NCBI GenBank assembly: GCA_965203915.1
Contig: OZ241918.1
Coordinates: forward strand, 372,001 to 436,000
Origin: JASGCL01 sp965203915
GTDB lineage: Bacteria; Pseudomonadota; Alphaproteobacteria; JASGCL01
Length of the DNA: 64,000 nt
Direction: 5' to 3'
Shown: piece by piece, positions 1-8,356 of the stretch
Numbering within the stretch: position 1 is the stretch's first letter
Layout of the letters: each line of letters begins with the position of its first letter
Translations under genes and position numbers: made by a program
Notes under the pieces: model-generated
What the model was told of the DNA's origin: nothing
What the model saw: the letters and a program-made list of their open reading frames with translations, nothing else
The model's database searches: none

Positions 1-578
1 CCATTCTTGAGTTGCCGATGGAGCAACGCGTAGACGCCATTCAAAAAGGTTTCGCTATCGCGGGGCTTAGCTCATCGCTTAATGGTAAACATCTTATTTC
101 CAGCGCGAAAAGCAACGAAGGATTTATCCCCATCACCTTGGGCTTGAATTATTCAGTGCCACTTAATGCGCGTGGTTCGTTAATTTTAACGCCAGGTCTT
201 GCGGGCGGCGTTTGGTTACATACCATCGATCGCAAAATTAGCTATCGCGATGACGCCGATGGTCAGTTGGTCGGTTTGGGCGACAGCTTTGCCAGCATCT
301 TTGGCGGCACCAAACCAACCACCGATAAAGGTTTCGAAGTCAAAGGAGTTATCGTTCCCAGCTTATCGTTGGATTATGCGCTGAATGAAAACTTCACCTT
401 ACGTTTTGCGGGTAAATTTTATATTGTGCCAGGTGGCTACAGTGAAAATTACGCCAGTTTGAATCGCTCGGTGGCGGCGACACGATTGTCGGTGGCGTCC
501 TTCACCCCCGCCCACACCATTGTTAACCAAAATTTTTGGTATGGTGGGTTAAGCGTTGGGGGACAATATAGCTTCTAA
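1..578 (+). CDS. Outer-membrane beta-barrel family protein, copy 1 (5' end outside window)
   Basis: The reading frame is open to the left edge (first full codon at base 3), so the signal peptide and first strands are missing. What remains matches the other copies in this window: the central block FIPITLGLNY, the block GLAGGVWLH, the late block GKFYIVP-GYSENY, and a C-terminal FWYGGLSVGGQYSF. A terminal phenylalanine preceded by alternating hydrophobic residues is the usual BAM recognition signature of outer-membrane barrels. The segments between the conserved blocks differ strongly from the other copies, as expected for surface loops. The role is unknown; a porin-like or surface-antigen role is inference. 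The gene is followed by a good terminator hairpin and then by the next copy. Confidence 0.8.
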   Translation, partial: ILELPMEQRVDAIQKGFAIAGLSSSLNGKHLISSAKSNEGFIPITLGLNYSVPLNARGSLILTPGLAGGVWLHTIDRKISYRDDADGQLVGLGDSFASIFGGTKPTTDKGFEVKGVIVPSLSLDYALNENFTLRFAGKFYIVPGGYSENYASLNRSVAATRLSVASFTPAHTIVNQNFWYGGLSVGGQYSF

Positions 579-651
579 TATTTGAAGTTATATGTGCATC
601 AACAAATAAGTCATGGGTGCAGAGGTAGGCTTGCTATTTTCTTCCTTGCTT

Positions 652-692
652 AAAAAAATCCTCGTCTGAAAAATGCAGGCGGGGATTTTTTT
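652..692 (+). terminator. Intrinsic terminator after barrel copy 1
   Basis: An A-rich flank is followed by a G+C-rich hairpin (arms ATCCTCGTCTG and CAGGCGGGGAT, with two wobble pairs) and a run of eight or more T. It lies 74 bp after the stop codon. Confidence 0.75.
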
Positions 693-731
693 TAATTGCA
701 TCTATAGTAAGAATATAGTAGCATATATACT

Positions 732-1565
732 ATGATACAACTAAAAGTAAGGATTTTATCCACCTGGGCGGTGTTGAATATAATGACCGCTCTGTCCACA
801 TCGATATTTTGTGCAACATCGGCCAAGGCCAGCGAGGAAGATGGATTATATATAACCCCCAATGCCGAGGTTATTTTGGTCGACAAATCCTTCACCAAGG
901 GCACGGCATTGATTGGCATTGGCGGCGGCGGCGGTTTGGCGGTGGGTTATCAAAAGAAAAATTTTCAAATTGAACTGGCGTCCAATTATCAATATTATGG
1001 TGGGAAGTCGGTCGTCAATCAATTGACCAACGCCTTTAGCCAATATAGTCTTTATCAGCGGTCGCTTAGCACCACGGTTGACAATGATGAATATTTTTTA
1101 CCTGTCACGCTTGGTTTGAATTATGTCATTCCCGTTAACGCCAGCGGTTCGTTGGCCATGACCCCTGGCATTGCGGGGGGCGTGTGGTTTCATGAAGTCA
1201 AACGCAGCTTAAGCTACAGCTCGTCCGACCCTGATGTTAGCCAAAAACTCAACCAATTTTTTACCAATCAATTGGATACGAAGCTGAATCCCGTTTGGTA
1301 TTCATTCCCCACCAAGGACCAAGGCAGCGAAATCAAAGCAGTCATTGTCCCCAGTTTGAGTTTGGATTATTCACCAAGCAGTAATTTTACATTGCGTGTT
1401 GCGGGCAAACTCTACATTGTTCCCGCGGGCTACAGCGATAATTACAGCGCGACGACCCAGGCGGTCATCGCCGCGGCTGATAAAATAAATTTACCTGCCT
1501 ACAGCGCGGTGAACAAATTATTTTGGTATGGCGCCCTTCATGTTGGTGCGCAATACACATTTTAA
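732..1565 (+). CDS. Outer-membrane beta-barrel family protein, copy 2
   Basis: 277 aa. The N-terminus has a basic start (MIQLKVR), a hydrophobic stretch and a likely signal peptidase I site after ATSAKA. The mature protein begins with the family block DGLYITPNAEVI, then a glycine-rich strand (IGIGGGGGLAVGY), KNFQIELASNYQYYGGK, FLPVTLGLNYVIPVNASG and GIAGGVWFHEV. It ends with GKLYIVPAGYSDNY and FWYGALHVGAQYTF. Three segments are unlike the sister copies: around residues 95-120, 170-205 and 245-260. No clear Shine-Dalgarno precedes the ATG. An internal ATG further on would leave a signal peptide without positive charge, so the first ATG is kept. Function is unknown; the barrel and outer-membrane location are inferred from the signal peptide and C-terminal F. 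Confidence 0.85.
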   Translation: MIQLKVRILSTWAVLNIMTALSTSIFCATSAKASEEDGLYITPNAEVILVDKSFTKGTALIGIGGGGGLAVGYQKKNFQIELASNYQYYGGKSVVNQLTNAFSQYSLYQRSLSTTVDNDEYFLPVTLGLNYVIPVNASGSLAMTPGIAGGVWFHEVKRSLSYSSSDPDVSQKLNQFFTNQLDTKLNPVWYSFPTKDQGSEIKAVIVPSLSLDYSPSSNFTLRVAGKLYIVPAGYSDNYSATTQAVIAAADKINLPAYSAVNKLFWYGALHVGAQYTF

Positions 1566-1568
1566 GAG

Positions 1569-1853
1569 TTATTTTTTATTTGCTATTGTTATAAATTTGG
1601 CGTAGCAAGCGCGCTGATAGTGGGACATTTTCTGGTAAATTCTTTGATAAGTTTCGTTAACAAAATTTATCAAGGGGGACAGATCAATCACAAAATTGGA
1701 GAAAAAAATTATCACCTGGGCGTGCGGAGGCCCGTGCGCCCAGGTATATCCACCCACAATTCCACCCATCATTCCCCAAACCGTTAAGGACAGATAGCAA
1801 AGCAAAAGCCCCGCCCCCATAAGCGGCGCGAAGCGCGAGCGCGCAATGACCAA
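1569..1853 (-). CDS. Possible small membrane-anchored hypothetical protein
   Basis: This minus-strand frame of 94 aa starts with TTG at 1853, or with an internal ATG 11 codons later. It fills most of the 405-bp gap between barrel copies 2 and 3. The N-terminus has one hydrophobic segment (about residues 10-35, MGAGLLLCYLSLTVWGMMGG) after two arginines, then a soluble tail rich in Tyr and Lys. Codon use looks similar to the neighbours. I recognise no family, see no ribosome-binding site, and the stop lies four bases from the stop of copy 2. It may be a chance frame. Confidence 0.3.
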   Translation of the reverse strand: MVIARSRFAPLMGAGLLLCYLSLTVWGMMGGIVGGYTWAHGPPHAQVIIFFSNFVIDLSPLINFVNETYQRIYQKMSHYQRACYAKFITIANKK

Positions 1854-1970
1854 GCCCCACGGCTATATTAAACTATAAGCCCTAGCTACAAATGAAGAAA
1901 CCAGTCGCGCCTTGCTTTAATAATTTATAGTTACATTTGGCATCCATTTTTTTTAAAAGCACGGCGCGTC

Positions 1971-2771
1971 ATGCAACATTTAGCTAAAAAAATTCCAATG
2001 ATGTTATTTTGGATGGCGTTGTTGTTTTGGTGTCAACCAAGCAACCAGGCCCATGCCAAAGATGGTTTTTATATAACCCCCAATGCGGAGGTTATCATGG
2101 TCAGCCCAACATTTACCCAACATACAAATAAAATTGGTATTGGCGGCGGCGGTGGTTTGGCCATGGGTTATGAAATAAAAAAATTTCAGATAGAATTGGC
2201 AACCAATTATGAATATTATGGCAGCCAAACAAATTTGCAGCAAGGGTTAAAAGCATTCGCCAAATACCCCAACAGCGAAAAAATAAAAACCAGCACCGAT
2301 AACAGCGAATATTTTTTGCCCATCACCCTTGGTTTGAATTATGCCATTCCCCTTACCCCCAGCGATTCGTGGGCCATGACCGTTGGTATGGCGGGTGGGG
2401 CGTGGATTCATTATGTTAATCGCGCCACCACCATCGATACATCGGCCCTAACCGCGGTGTCGGGGGCGGGCCGACCCATGGGAGGACCAGTGGGCGGGCC
2501 ATTGGATAAGGATACCATCATTCAAAAAACAACCCAAATAAGGGGTGTCGTCGTGCCCAGTTTAGGCATCAATTACGCCCCCGCCACCAATTGGATATTA
2601 AGTTTGGCAGGAAAATTTTACATTGTGCCATTTGGTTACAGCGACAATTACACCGCGGAAAGCCAAGCCGTAGCCAATAAAACAGTTCGGTTTTTATCGC
2701 CCGTTTATAACGCGGTTGATAAAATATTTTGGTATGGCGCGATAAACCTGGGCGTCGGTTATAGTTTTTAA
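1971..2771 (+). CDS. Outer-membrane beta-barrel family protein, copy 3
   Basis: 266 aa. A signal peptide (basic start, hydrophobic core, cleavage near AHA-KDG) leads into DGFYITPNAEVI, IGIGGGGGLAMGY, KKFQIELATNYEYYG, FLPITLGLNYAIPL, GMAGGAWIHYV and VVVPSLGINYAP. The end is GKFYIVPFGYSDNY and FWYGAINLGVGYSF. The second variable segment carries a Gly/Pro-rich insertion (GAGRPMGGPVGGPLDK) not found in the other copies. The start is the only in-frame ATG close to the signal peptide, with no obvious Shine-Dalgarno. Same family and strand as copies 1, 2, 4 and 5. Function is unknown; an outer-membrane location is likely. Confidence 0.85.
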   Translation: MQHLAKKIPMMLFWMALLFWCQPSNQAHAKDGFYITPNAEVIMVSPTFTQHTNKIGIGGGGGLAMGYEIKKFQIELATNYEYYGSQTNLQQGLKAFAKYPNSEKIKTSTDNSEYFLPITLGLNYAIPLTPSDSWAMTVGMAGGAWIHYVNRATTIDTSALTAVSGAGRPMGGPVGGPLDKDTIIQKTTQIRGVVVPSLGINYAPATNWILSLAGKFYIVPFGYSDNYTAESQAVANKTVRFLSPVYNAVDKIFWYGAINLGVGYSF

Positions 2772-2995
2772 TCCTTTACCGACCCGTTGTTGGCGCGCCA
2801 TTAACCCGCCATGACCATATGGGTTATAAGCCATTAACCCGCGCCGTTACCAAAACCCATCAAATCTACCTAAAATTGCTAAATTATACTATAGGACTTA
2901 TTATATTATAAAATACAATATAAAGTTAATATAGTTATTTTTACTATTAATAGTTGCTATTAACAAAGAATTGTGCTAAAAAGTAAAGATAAGAA

Positions 2996-4087
2996 ATGAA
3001 ACAATTATTTAGAATATTTTTACTTACCGCGGTGATGGTGGATGTTGCCGACATGGCGTTGGCGCAAACCAACAACAACGGGTTTAATAACGCCCCCACC
3101 AACAACGGGGTTAATAACGCCCCCGCCAACAACGGGTTTAATAACGCGCCCACCAACAATGGGGTTAATAACGCCCCCGCAAATCCAGGCGCGGTCGTTG
3201 GCCCCGCCGTTCCCAGGGTAAATACCCCCAGGGTAAATTCCCCGACTTCACCCGTTAGAAACAACGTGCAAAGGACGGTTGCCCCCCCAACCAATTTGGT
3301 AATTGATCAAGCGGTCGTTAAGCAAAATACTTTGCTTACTGGTGCCGCCCCAGCCCCAGCAGTGCAGCCAGCAAACCAACGCCTTGCAAGGGATGGATTC
3401 TACGTCAGGCCCAATGTTGAACTTCTGCTTGTTCCTTCGATGTCAGCCTTTACCAAAAATGTCGGCTCGATAGGACTTGGCGCGGGTGGTGGTTTTACAT
3501 TGGGTTATGAAGTTAGCAAATTCCAAATCGAGTTGGCAGTCAATTATCAATATTACGGCAGCAAAGGCAGCTTTGACCAAACTGCGCAATCCGCCGCAAG
3601 CAAAGTAAAAATAACAAGCACGGTGGACAGCGGGGAACAATTCATTCCCATTACCGTGGGCTTCAATTACGTCATTCCGCTTACTTCTTCGGGTGTATTT
3701 GCCATAACGCCAGGGTTGGCGGGCGGTTTGTGGGTTCATAGGGTAAACCGCGTTATACGCCAGAATGGTTATAATATTGCCACAGGCCTACCCATCGATC
3801 TTGGCACTGTGGGCCTTGGCGATTTACCGACAAGCGACAGCAACATCGAAGTTAAGGTATTGATAGCGCCAAGTTTGGCGTTGGAGGTTCAACCATTCGA
3901 CAATTTAAGTTTTCATGTTACGGGTAAAGTTTATATTGTGCCAGGTGGCTACAGCGATAATTACGCCGCCACCACCCGCGCGGCCCTTGCCGATATTAGC
4001 ACGTTTAATTTAGAACCAGCATACAACACGGTGGATACCATGTTTTGGTACAGCAGCGTTAATATTGGCATGCAATATAAATTTTAA
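2996..4087 (+). CDS. Outer-membrane beta-barrel family protein, copy 4, with Asn-rich repeat linker
   Basis: 363 aa, about 100 residues longer than the sister copies. After a signal peptide ending near MALAQ comes a low-complexity region. It has four perfect-length 9-residue repeats (NNGFNNAPT / NNGVNNAPA, residues 27-62), then a Pro/Asn/Thr-rich stretch to about residue 130. The family barrel then begins at DGFYVRPNVELLLV, with LGAGGGFTLGYEVSKFQIEL, FIPITVGFNYVIPL, GLAGGLWVHRV, GKVYIVPGGYSDNY and a C-terminal FWYSSVNIGMQYKF. The extension would sit between the signal peptide and the barrel, in the periplasm or exposed; which is unknown. The hairpin-repeat region starts about 20 bp after its stop codon. 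Confidence 0.85.
   Translation: MKQLFRIFLLTAVMVDVADMALAQTNNNGFNNAPTNNGVNNAPANNGFNNAPTNNGVNNAPANPGAVVGPAVPRVNTPRVNSPTSPVRNNVQRTVAPPTNLVIDQAVVKQNTLLTGAAPAPAVQPANQRLARDGFYVRPNVELLLVPSMSAFTKNVGSIGLGAGGGFTLGYEVSKFQIELAVNYQYYGSKGSFDQTAQSAASKVKITSTVDSGEQFIPITVGFNYVIPLTSSGVFAITPGLAGGLWVHRVNRVIRQNGYNIATGLPIDLGTVGLGDLPTSDSNIEVKVLIAPSLALEVQPFDNLSFHVTGKVYIVPGGYSDNYAATTRAALADISTFNLEPAYNTVDTMFWYSSVNIGMQYKF
3074..3181 (+). repeat. Coding tandem repeat, 4 x 27 bp
   Basis: Four in-frame 27-bp units encode NNG(F/V)NNAP(T/A). Phe and Val units alternate, so the array also reads as two 54-bp copies. Unit length is a multiple of three, so copy-number change would not break the frame. Confidence 0.9.
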
Positions 4088-4107
4088 TTGCTATTGTTTT
4101 TTATCCG

Positions 4108-6173
4108 CCGCTAGCCTTCCTTGTGATACGCGGGGAGGGAGAAAAATAGGGAGAGGCTAGCCAGCCTCCCTTGTGATACAAGGGAGGGAGAAAAATAGGA
4201 AGGCGGAGCCGACCATATTTTTCGGGTAGGTTAGACCCCGCTTGCTGAATGACTTTTGTTTTAAAATCGCTATCCGCCGCTTGATAAATTTACCCGCCAT
4301 ATTTAAAATCGCTATCCCCCGCTTGATAAATTTATCCGCCATATTTAAAATTGCAATCCCCCACTAACCCACCTGAAAATTATACTGCGCTACGCTTCGT
4401 TAATTTTCTTCCTCCCTTGTAACACAAGGGAGGTATCTTTAGCCTTCTCCCCCATCAACCCCGCCCGTGAAAAGAAAAAACCAGGAACGCACTTAGCCAA
4501 CCCGCTCGCGACATAAGGGAAAAATAGAAACAGGGGGGAGTTTAGCCAGCCTCCCTTGCGACATAAGGGAAGCAGAAAAATAGGAAGGCAGTTAGCTAAC
4601 CTCCCTTGTGATACAAGGGAGGGAGAAAAATAGGGAGGCATAGCCGACCATATTTTTCGGGTAGGTTAGACCCCGCTTGCTGAATGACTTTTGTTTTAAA
4701 ATCGCTATCCGCCGCTTGATAAATTTACCCGCCATATTTAAAATCGCTATCCCCCGCTTGATAAATTTACCCGCCATACTTAACATCGCCATTCCCCGCT
4801 AACCCACCTGAAAATTATACTGCGCTACGCTTCGTTAATTTTCTTCCTCCCTTGTAACACAAGGGAGGTATTTTCATCTTTCTTCCCCACCACCCCGCCC
4901 GTGAAAAGAAAAAACCAGAAGCGCAGCTTAGCCAAACCCATTTGCGACATAAGGGAAAAATAGAAACAGGGGGGAGTTTAGCCAGCCTCCCTTGCGACAT
5001 AAGAGAGGGGAAGAAAATAGGGAGGCGATTAGCTAACCTCCCTTGTGATACAAGGGAGGGAGAAAAATAGGAAGGCGGAGCCGACCATATTTTTCGGGTA
5101 GGTTAGACCCCGCTTGCTAAAATAAAACCGACATTATTCTTGCCGTAAGTTAACGTGCGTTTGATAAATTTACCCGCCATATTTAAAATTGCAATCCCCC
5201 ACTAACCCACCTGAAAATTATACTGCGCTACGCTTCGTTAATTTTCTTCCTCCCTTGTAACACAAGGGAGGTATCTTTAGCCTTCTCCCCCATCAACCCC
5301 GCCCGTGAAAAGAAAAAACCAGAAGCGCAGCTTAGCCAAACCCACTTGTAACACAAGGGAGGTATTTTCATCTTTCTTCCCCACCACCCCCACTTGCGAA
5401 AAGAAAAAACCAGGAACGCACTTAGCCAAACCGCTCGTGACATAAGGGAAGCAGAAAAATAGGGAGGCAGTTAGCTAGCTAGCCTCCCTTGTGATACAAG
5501 GGAGGGAGAAAAATAGGGAGGCATAGCCGACCATATTTTTCGGGTAGGTTAGACCCCGCTTGCTAAAATAAAACCGACATTATTCTTGCCGTAAGTTAAC
5601 GCGCGTTTGATAAATTTACCCGCCATATTTAAAATCGCTATCCTCCACTAACCCACCTGAAAATTATACTGCGCTACGCTTCGTTAATTTTCTTCCTCCC
5701 TTGTAACACAAGGGAGGTATCTTTAGCCTTCTCCCCCATCAACCCCGCGCGTGAAAAGAAAAAACCAGGAACGCACTTAGCCAACCCGCTCGTGACATAA
5801 GGGAAGCAGAAAAATAGGGAGGCAGTTAGCTAGCTAGCCTCCCTTGTAACACAAGGGAGGGAGAAAAATAGGGAGGCATAGCCGACCATATTTTTCGGGT
5901 AGGTTAGACCCCGCTTGCTGAAATAAAACCGACATTATTCTTGCCGTAAGTTAACGTGCGTTTGATAAATTTACCCGCCATATTTAACATCGCCATCCCC
6001 CACTAACCCACCTGAAAATTATACTCCGCTAACGCTTCGTTAATTTTCTTCCTCCCTTGTAACACAAGGGAGGTATTCTCAGCCTTCTCCCCCATCAACC
6101 CCACCCGCGAAAAGAAAAAACCAGAAGCGTAGCTTAGCCAACATCCCTTGCAACACAAGGGAGGCATCTTTAG
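4108..6173. repeat. Long hairpin-repeat array, block 1 (five units)
   Basis: The core sequence CGACCATATTTTTCGGGTAG occurs five times here (near 4210, 4645, 5082, 5528 and 5883), so units are about 355-446 bp. Each unit carries perfect 21-nt hairpins with arms CTCCCTTGT and ACAAGGGAG and a 3-nt loop. Two loop classes, GAT and AAC, mostly alternate: GAT hairpins are followed by GGAGAAAAATAGGGAGGC, AAC hairpins are preceded by GTTAATTTTCTTC. I count ten perfect hairpins in this block plus several decayed ones. Within units a 42-bp subrepeat occurs three, three, one, one and one times. No transposase or other gene is visible; short frames across it are repeat translations. It fills most of the 2.57-kb gap between barrel copies 4 and 5. 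Confidence 0.9.
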
Positions 6174-6181
6174 CTCGCCCC

Positions 6182-6333
6182 CCATATCGCCGCCTATATC
6201 GCCCCCCCCATATCGCCCCCCATATCGCCCCCCATATCGCCCGCCCATATCGCCCCCCCATATCGCCCGCCCATATCGCCCGCCATATCGCCCGCTCATA
6301 TCGCCGCCCATATCGCCCGCCATATCGCCCCCT
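6182..6333. repeat. Microsatellite-like array, 12 copies of ATATCGCC
   Basis: Twelve copies of ATATCGCC are separated by short C/G-rich linkers, with a spacing of 12-15 bp. The array directly follows hairpin block 1 and lies about 320 bp upstream of barrel copy 5. Frames through it (Pro-rich on plus, Gly/Arg-rich on minus) have no start context and look like by-products. Confidence 0.85.
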
Positions 6334-6654
6334 GCGCCCACGTCGCACGGCATTATTATCATTAATTTATAATGGTTAACGACGCAATATAAGAAAAATA
6401 CCCAGAAAACATATATTATTTTTCGTTTGCTATTGGTTGCAAATTGGGCTAGATAGCGGTGGATAGAAGGTGGCGTTTGGGATGGGACTTTTTTTATAAA
6501 AATGCTTTCATAATTTACATCGTAAATTATATCATTCGGGACATTACCAATTATCATATTACAGAACAAATTGTTGCCGTGGTGCGCGGGCAACCGCACA
6601 CCGTGGTGGTAATTTACATTAGCAATTTATATCAAATATTTTTAAGGAGATATA
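6334..6654 (+). promoter_or_regulatory. Upstream region of barrel copy 5, with palindrome and strong RBS
   Basis: This 321-bp non-coding stretch holds a perfect inverted repeat at 6510-6530 (arms ATAATTTAC and GTAAATTAT, 3-nt centre) that could be an operator. A strong Shine-Dalgarno AAGGAG lies five bases before the ATG of copy 5, the best one seen for any barrel copy here. I could not place a convincing -35/-10 pair. Confidence 0.45.
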
Positions 6655-7431
6655 ATGAAACAATCATTTAAAAAAGCTCTGCTCGCCTCCGCGGTTATCG
6701 GCCTTGTCGGTTCGTCGTCGGCGCAAGCAAGCATGAAAGACGGTCTTTATTTGACCCCCAATGCCGAAGTTATCTTTGTTAACTCAGCTTTCACCAAGGG
6801 CGTGACTTCGGTCGGCGTCGGTGGTGGCGCGGGTTTGGCGTTTGGTTATCAAATCAAAAAATTCCAAATCGAATTGGCAGCCAATTACCAATATTATGGC
6901 GGTAAAGGCACTGTTGAACAAACTGTTAGCGCAATTCCTGGCGGTGCAGGAAAAATATCGACCACGGTGGATAGTTCAGAACATTTCATTCCCATTACCT
7001 TGGGTTTGAATTATGTCATTCCCGTTAATGCAAGCGGTTCTTTGGCCTTGACCCCAGGCATCGCGGGTGGTGTGTGGATTCATAAAGTGAACCGCACCCT
7101 TGCTGTTACTCCAAACGCAGTTGTAACCGGTGCCGCTGTCGCTAACCCTGCATTAGGCGCCTTAGCTACTGCACCAAAATCTGACGAAGCGACCGAAGTG
7201 AAGGGCGTTATCGTCCCCAGCTTGTCTTTGGACTATGCTCCATCGGCCAATTGGACCGTGCGTTTTGGTGGTAAATTCTACATTGTGCCAGCTGGCTACA
7301 GTGATAATTACGCCGACTTAAATCGCACCTTGGCTAATGCTGGTGTCGCTTCATTGACGCCATCATACAATGCAGTTGACACCACCTTTTGGTATGGTGC
7401 CATTAACGTTGGTGCGCAATATACATTCTAA
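6655..7431 (+). CDS. Outer-membrane beta-barrel family protein, copy 5 (probably well expressed)
   Basis: 258 aa. A clear signal peptide (MKQSFKKALL..., cleavage after SAQA) is followed by the full set of family blocks: DGLYLTPNAEVIFV, VGVGGGAGLAFGY, KKFQIELAANYQYYGGK, FIPITLGLNYVIPVNASG, GIAGGVWIHKV, GVIVPSLSLDYAP, GKFYIVPAGYSDNY and a terminal FWYGAINVGAQYTF. It differs from copies 1-4 in having a strong Shine-Dalgarno, more GGT/GCT/GTT codons and a strong terminator, so it is likely the most expressed member. Hairpin-repeat blocks lie on both sides. Function is unknown; a major outer-membrane protein is a reasonable guess. Confidence 0.88.
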   Translation: MKQSFKKALLASAVIGLVGSSSAQASMKDGLYLTPNAEVIFVNSAFTKGVTSVGVGGGAGLAFGYQIKKFQIELAANYQYYGGKGTVEQTVSAIPGGAGKISTTVDSSEHFIPITLGLNYVIPVNASGSLALTPGIAGGVWIHKVNRTLAVTPNAVVTGAAVANPALGALATAPKSDEATEVKGVIVPSLSLDYAPSANWTVRFGGKFYIVPAGYSDNYADLNRTLANAGVASLTPSYNAVDTTFWYGAINVGAQYTF

Positions 7432-7473
7432 AATTTCTTAAAATTTTTTTAGAACACAGGTTTTCTGTTTAAC

Positions 7474-7625
7474 AAAACCCCGCTTGGGCAAACCCCAGGC
7501 GGGGTTTTTTTTATAATATACGTTTTTTTTCACACCGCTTAGGCAACCCCCAGGCGGTTTTTTTATCATCTCCCTTGGTTTTTTTTATCCCGCTTGGCCA
7601 TAACCCGATGTGGTTTTTTTATCAT
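7474..7625 (+). terminator. Strong terminator followed by two decayed copies
   Basis: The first hairpin (7474-7512) has arms AAAACCCCGCTTGGG and CCCAGGCGGGGTTTT with one wobble pair, then T8. Two further related blocks follow, each with CCGCTTGG/CCGCTTAGG, a partner GGCGG or GTGG and a T7 run (about 7533-7566 and 7590-7620). They look like duplicated and decaying terminators. Confidence 0.8.
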
Positions 7626-8356
7626 CCCGCTTGCAATACAAGAGAGGGAGAAATAGGGAGGCAACTTGCTAACCTCCCTTGTGATACAAGGGAGGGAGAA
7701 AAATAGGGAGGCGCAGCCGAACATATTTTTCGGGTAGGTTAGACCCCGTTTGGTGAATGATTTTTGTTTTAAAATCGCTATCCTCCGCTTGATAAATTTG
7801 ACTGACCATATTTAAAATCGCCATCCCCCGCTAACCCACCTAAAAATTATACTCCGCTAACGCTTCGCTAATTTTCTTCCTCCCTTGTAACACAAGGGAG
7901 GTATTCTCAGCTCTCTTACCCCGCCAACCGTTCGCGAAAAGAAACAGGAACGCACTTAGCCACCCCCGCCCGTGACGTAGGAGAAGCAAAAAAATAAGGG
8001 AGGTGATTAGCTAACCTCCCTTGTGATACAAGGGAGGGAGAAAAATAGGGAGGCGGTTTGCTAACCTCCCTTGTGATACAAGGGAGGGAGAAAAATAGGT
8101 AGGCATAGCCGACCATATTTTTCGGGTAGGTTAGACCCGTTTGGTGAATGATTTTTGTTTTAAAATCGCTATCCGCCGCTTGATAAATTTACCCGCCATA
8201 TTTAAAATCGCCACCCCCCGCTAACCCACCTGAAAATTATACTCCGCTAACGCTTCGTTAATTTTCTTCCTCCCTTGTAACACAAGGGAAGTATGCCTAG
8301 CTTCCTTCCCCACCACCCCCGCCCGCGACGTAGTAGAAGCAAAAGAGGGTGGGAGG
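7626..8356. repeat. Long hairpin-repeat array, block 2 (two units)
   Basis: Two more copies of the block 1 unit: core sequences near 7718 and 8110, with four perfect CTCCCTTGT/ACAAGGGAG hairpins (near 7674, 7880, 8016 and 8066), one with a single mismatch near 8269, and one decayed (7632). The 42-bp subrepeat occurs twice in each unit. The block ends exactly where the stop codon of the DUF559 gene begins (8357). No gene is seen inside. Confidence 0.9.

Noticed and set aside
4157..5443. Short minus-strand frames across the hairpin repeats
   Set aside because: They repeat the same peptide with the repeat units, have no ribosome-binding site and break at unit differences.
4108..6173. Insertion sequence
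   Set aside because: No transposase frame, no terminal inverted repeats around a gene-sized unit and no target duplication could be defined.
6003..6599. 198-codon minus-strand frame with GGRYGGRYG repeats, and the Pro-rich plus-strand frame at 6148
   Set aside because: Both are translations of the ATATCGCC array and hairpin repeats, with no start context or family match.
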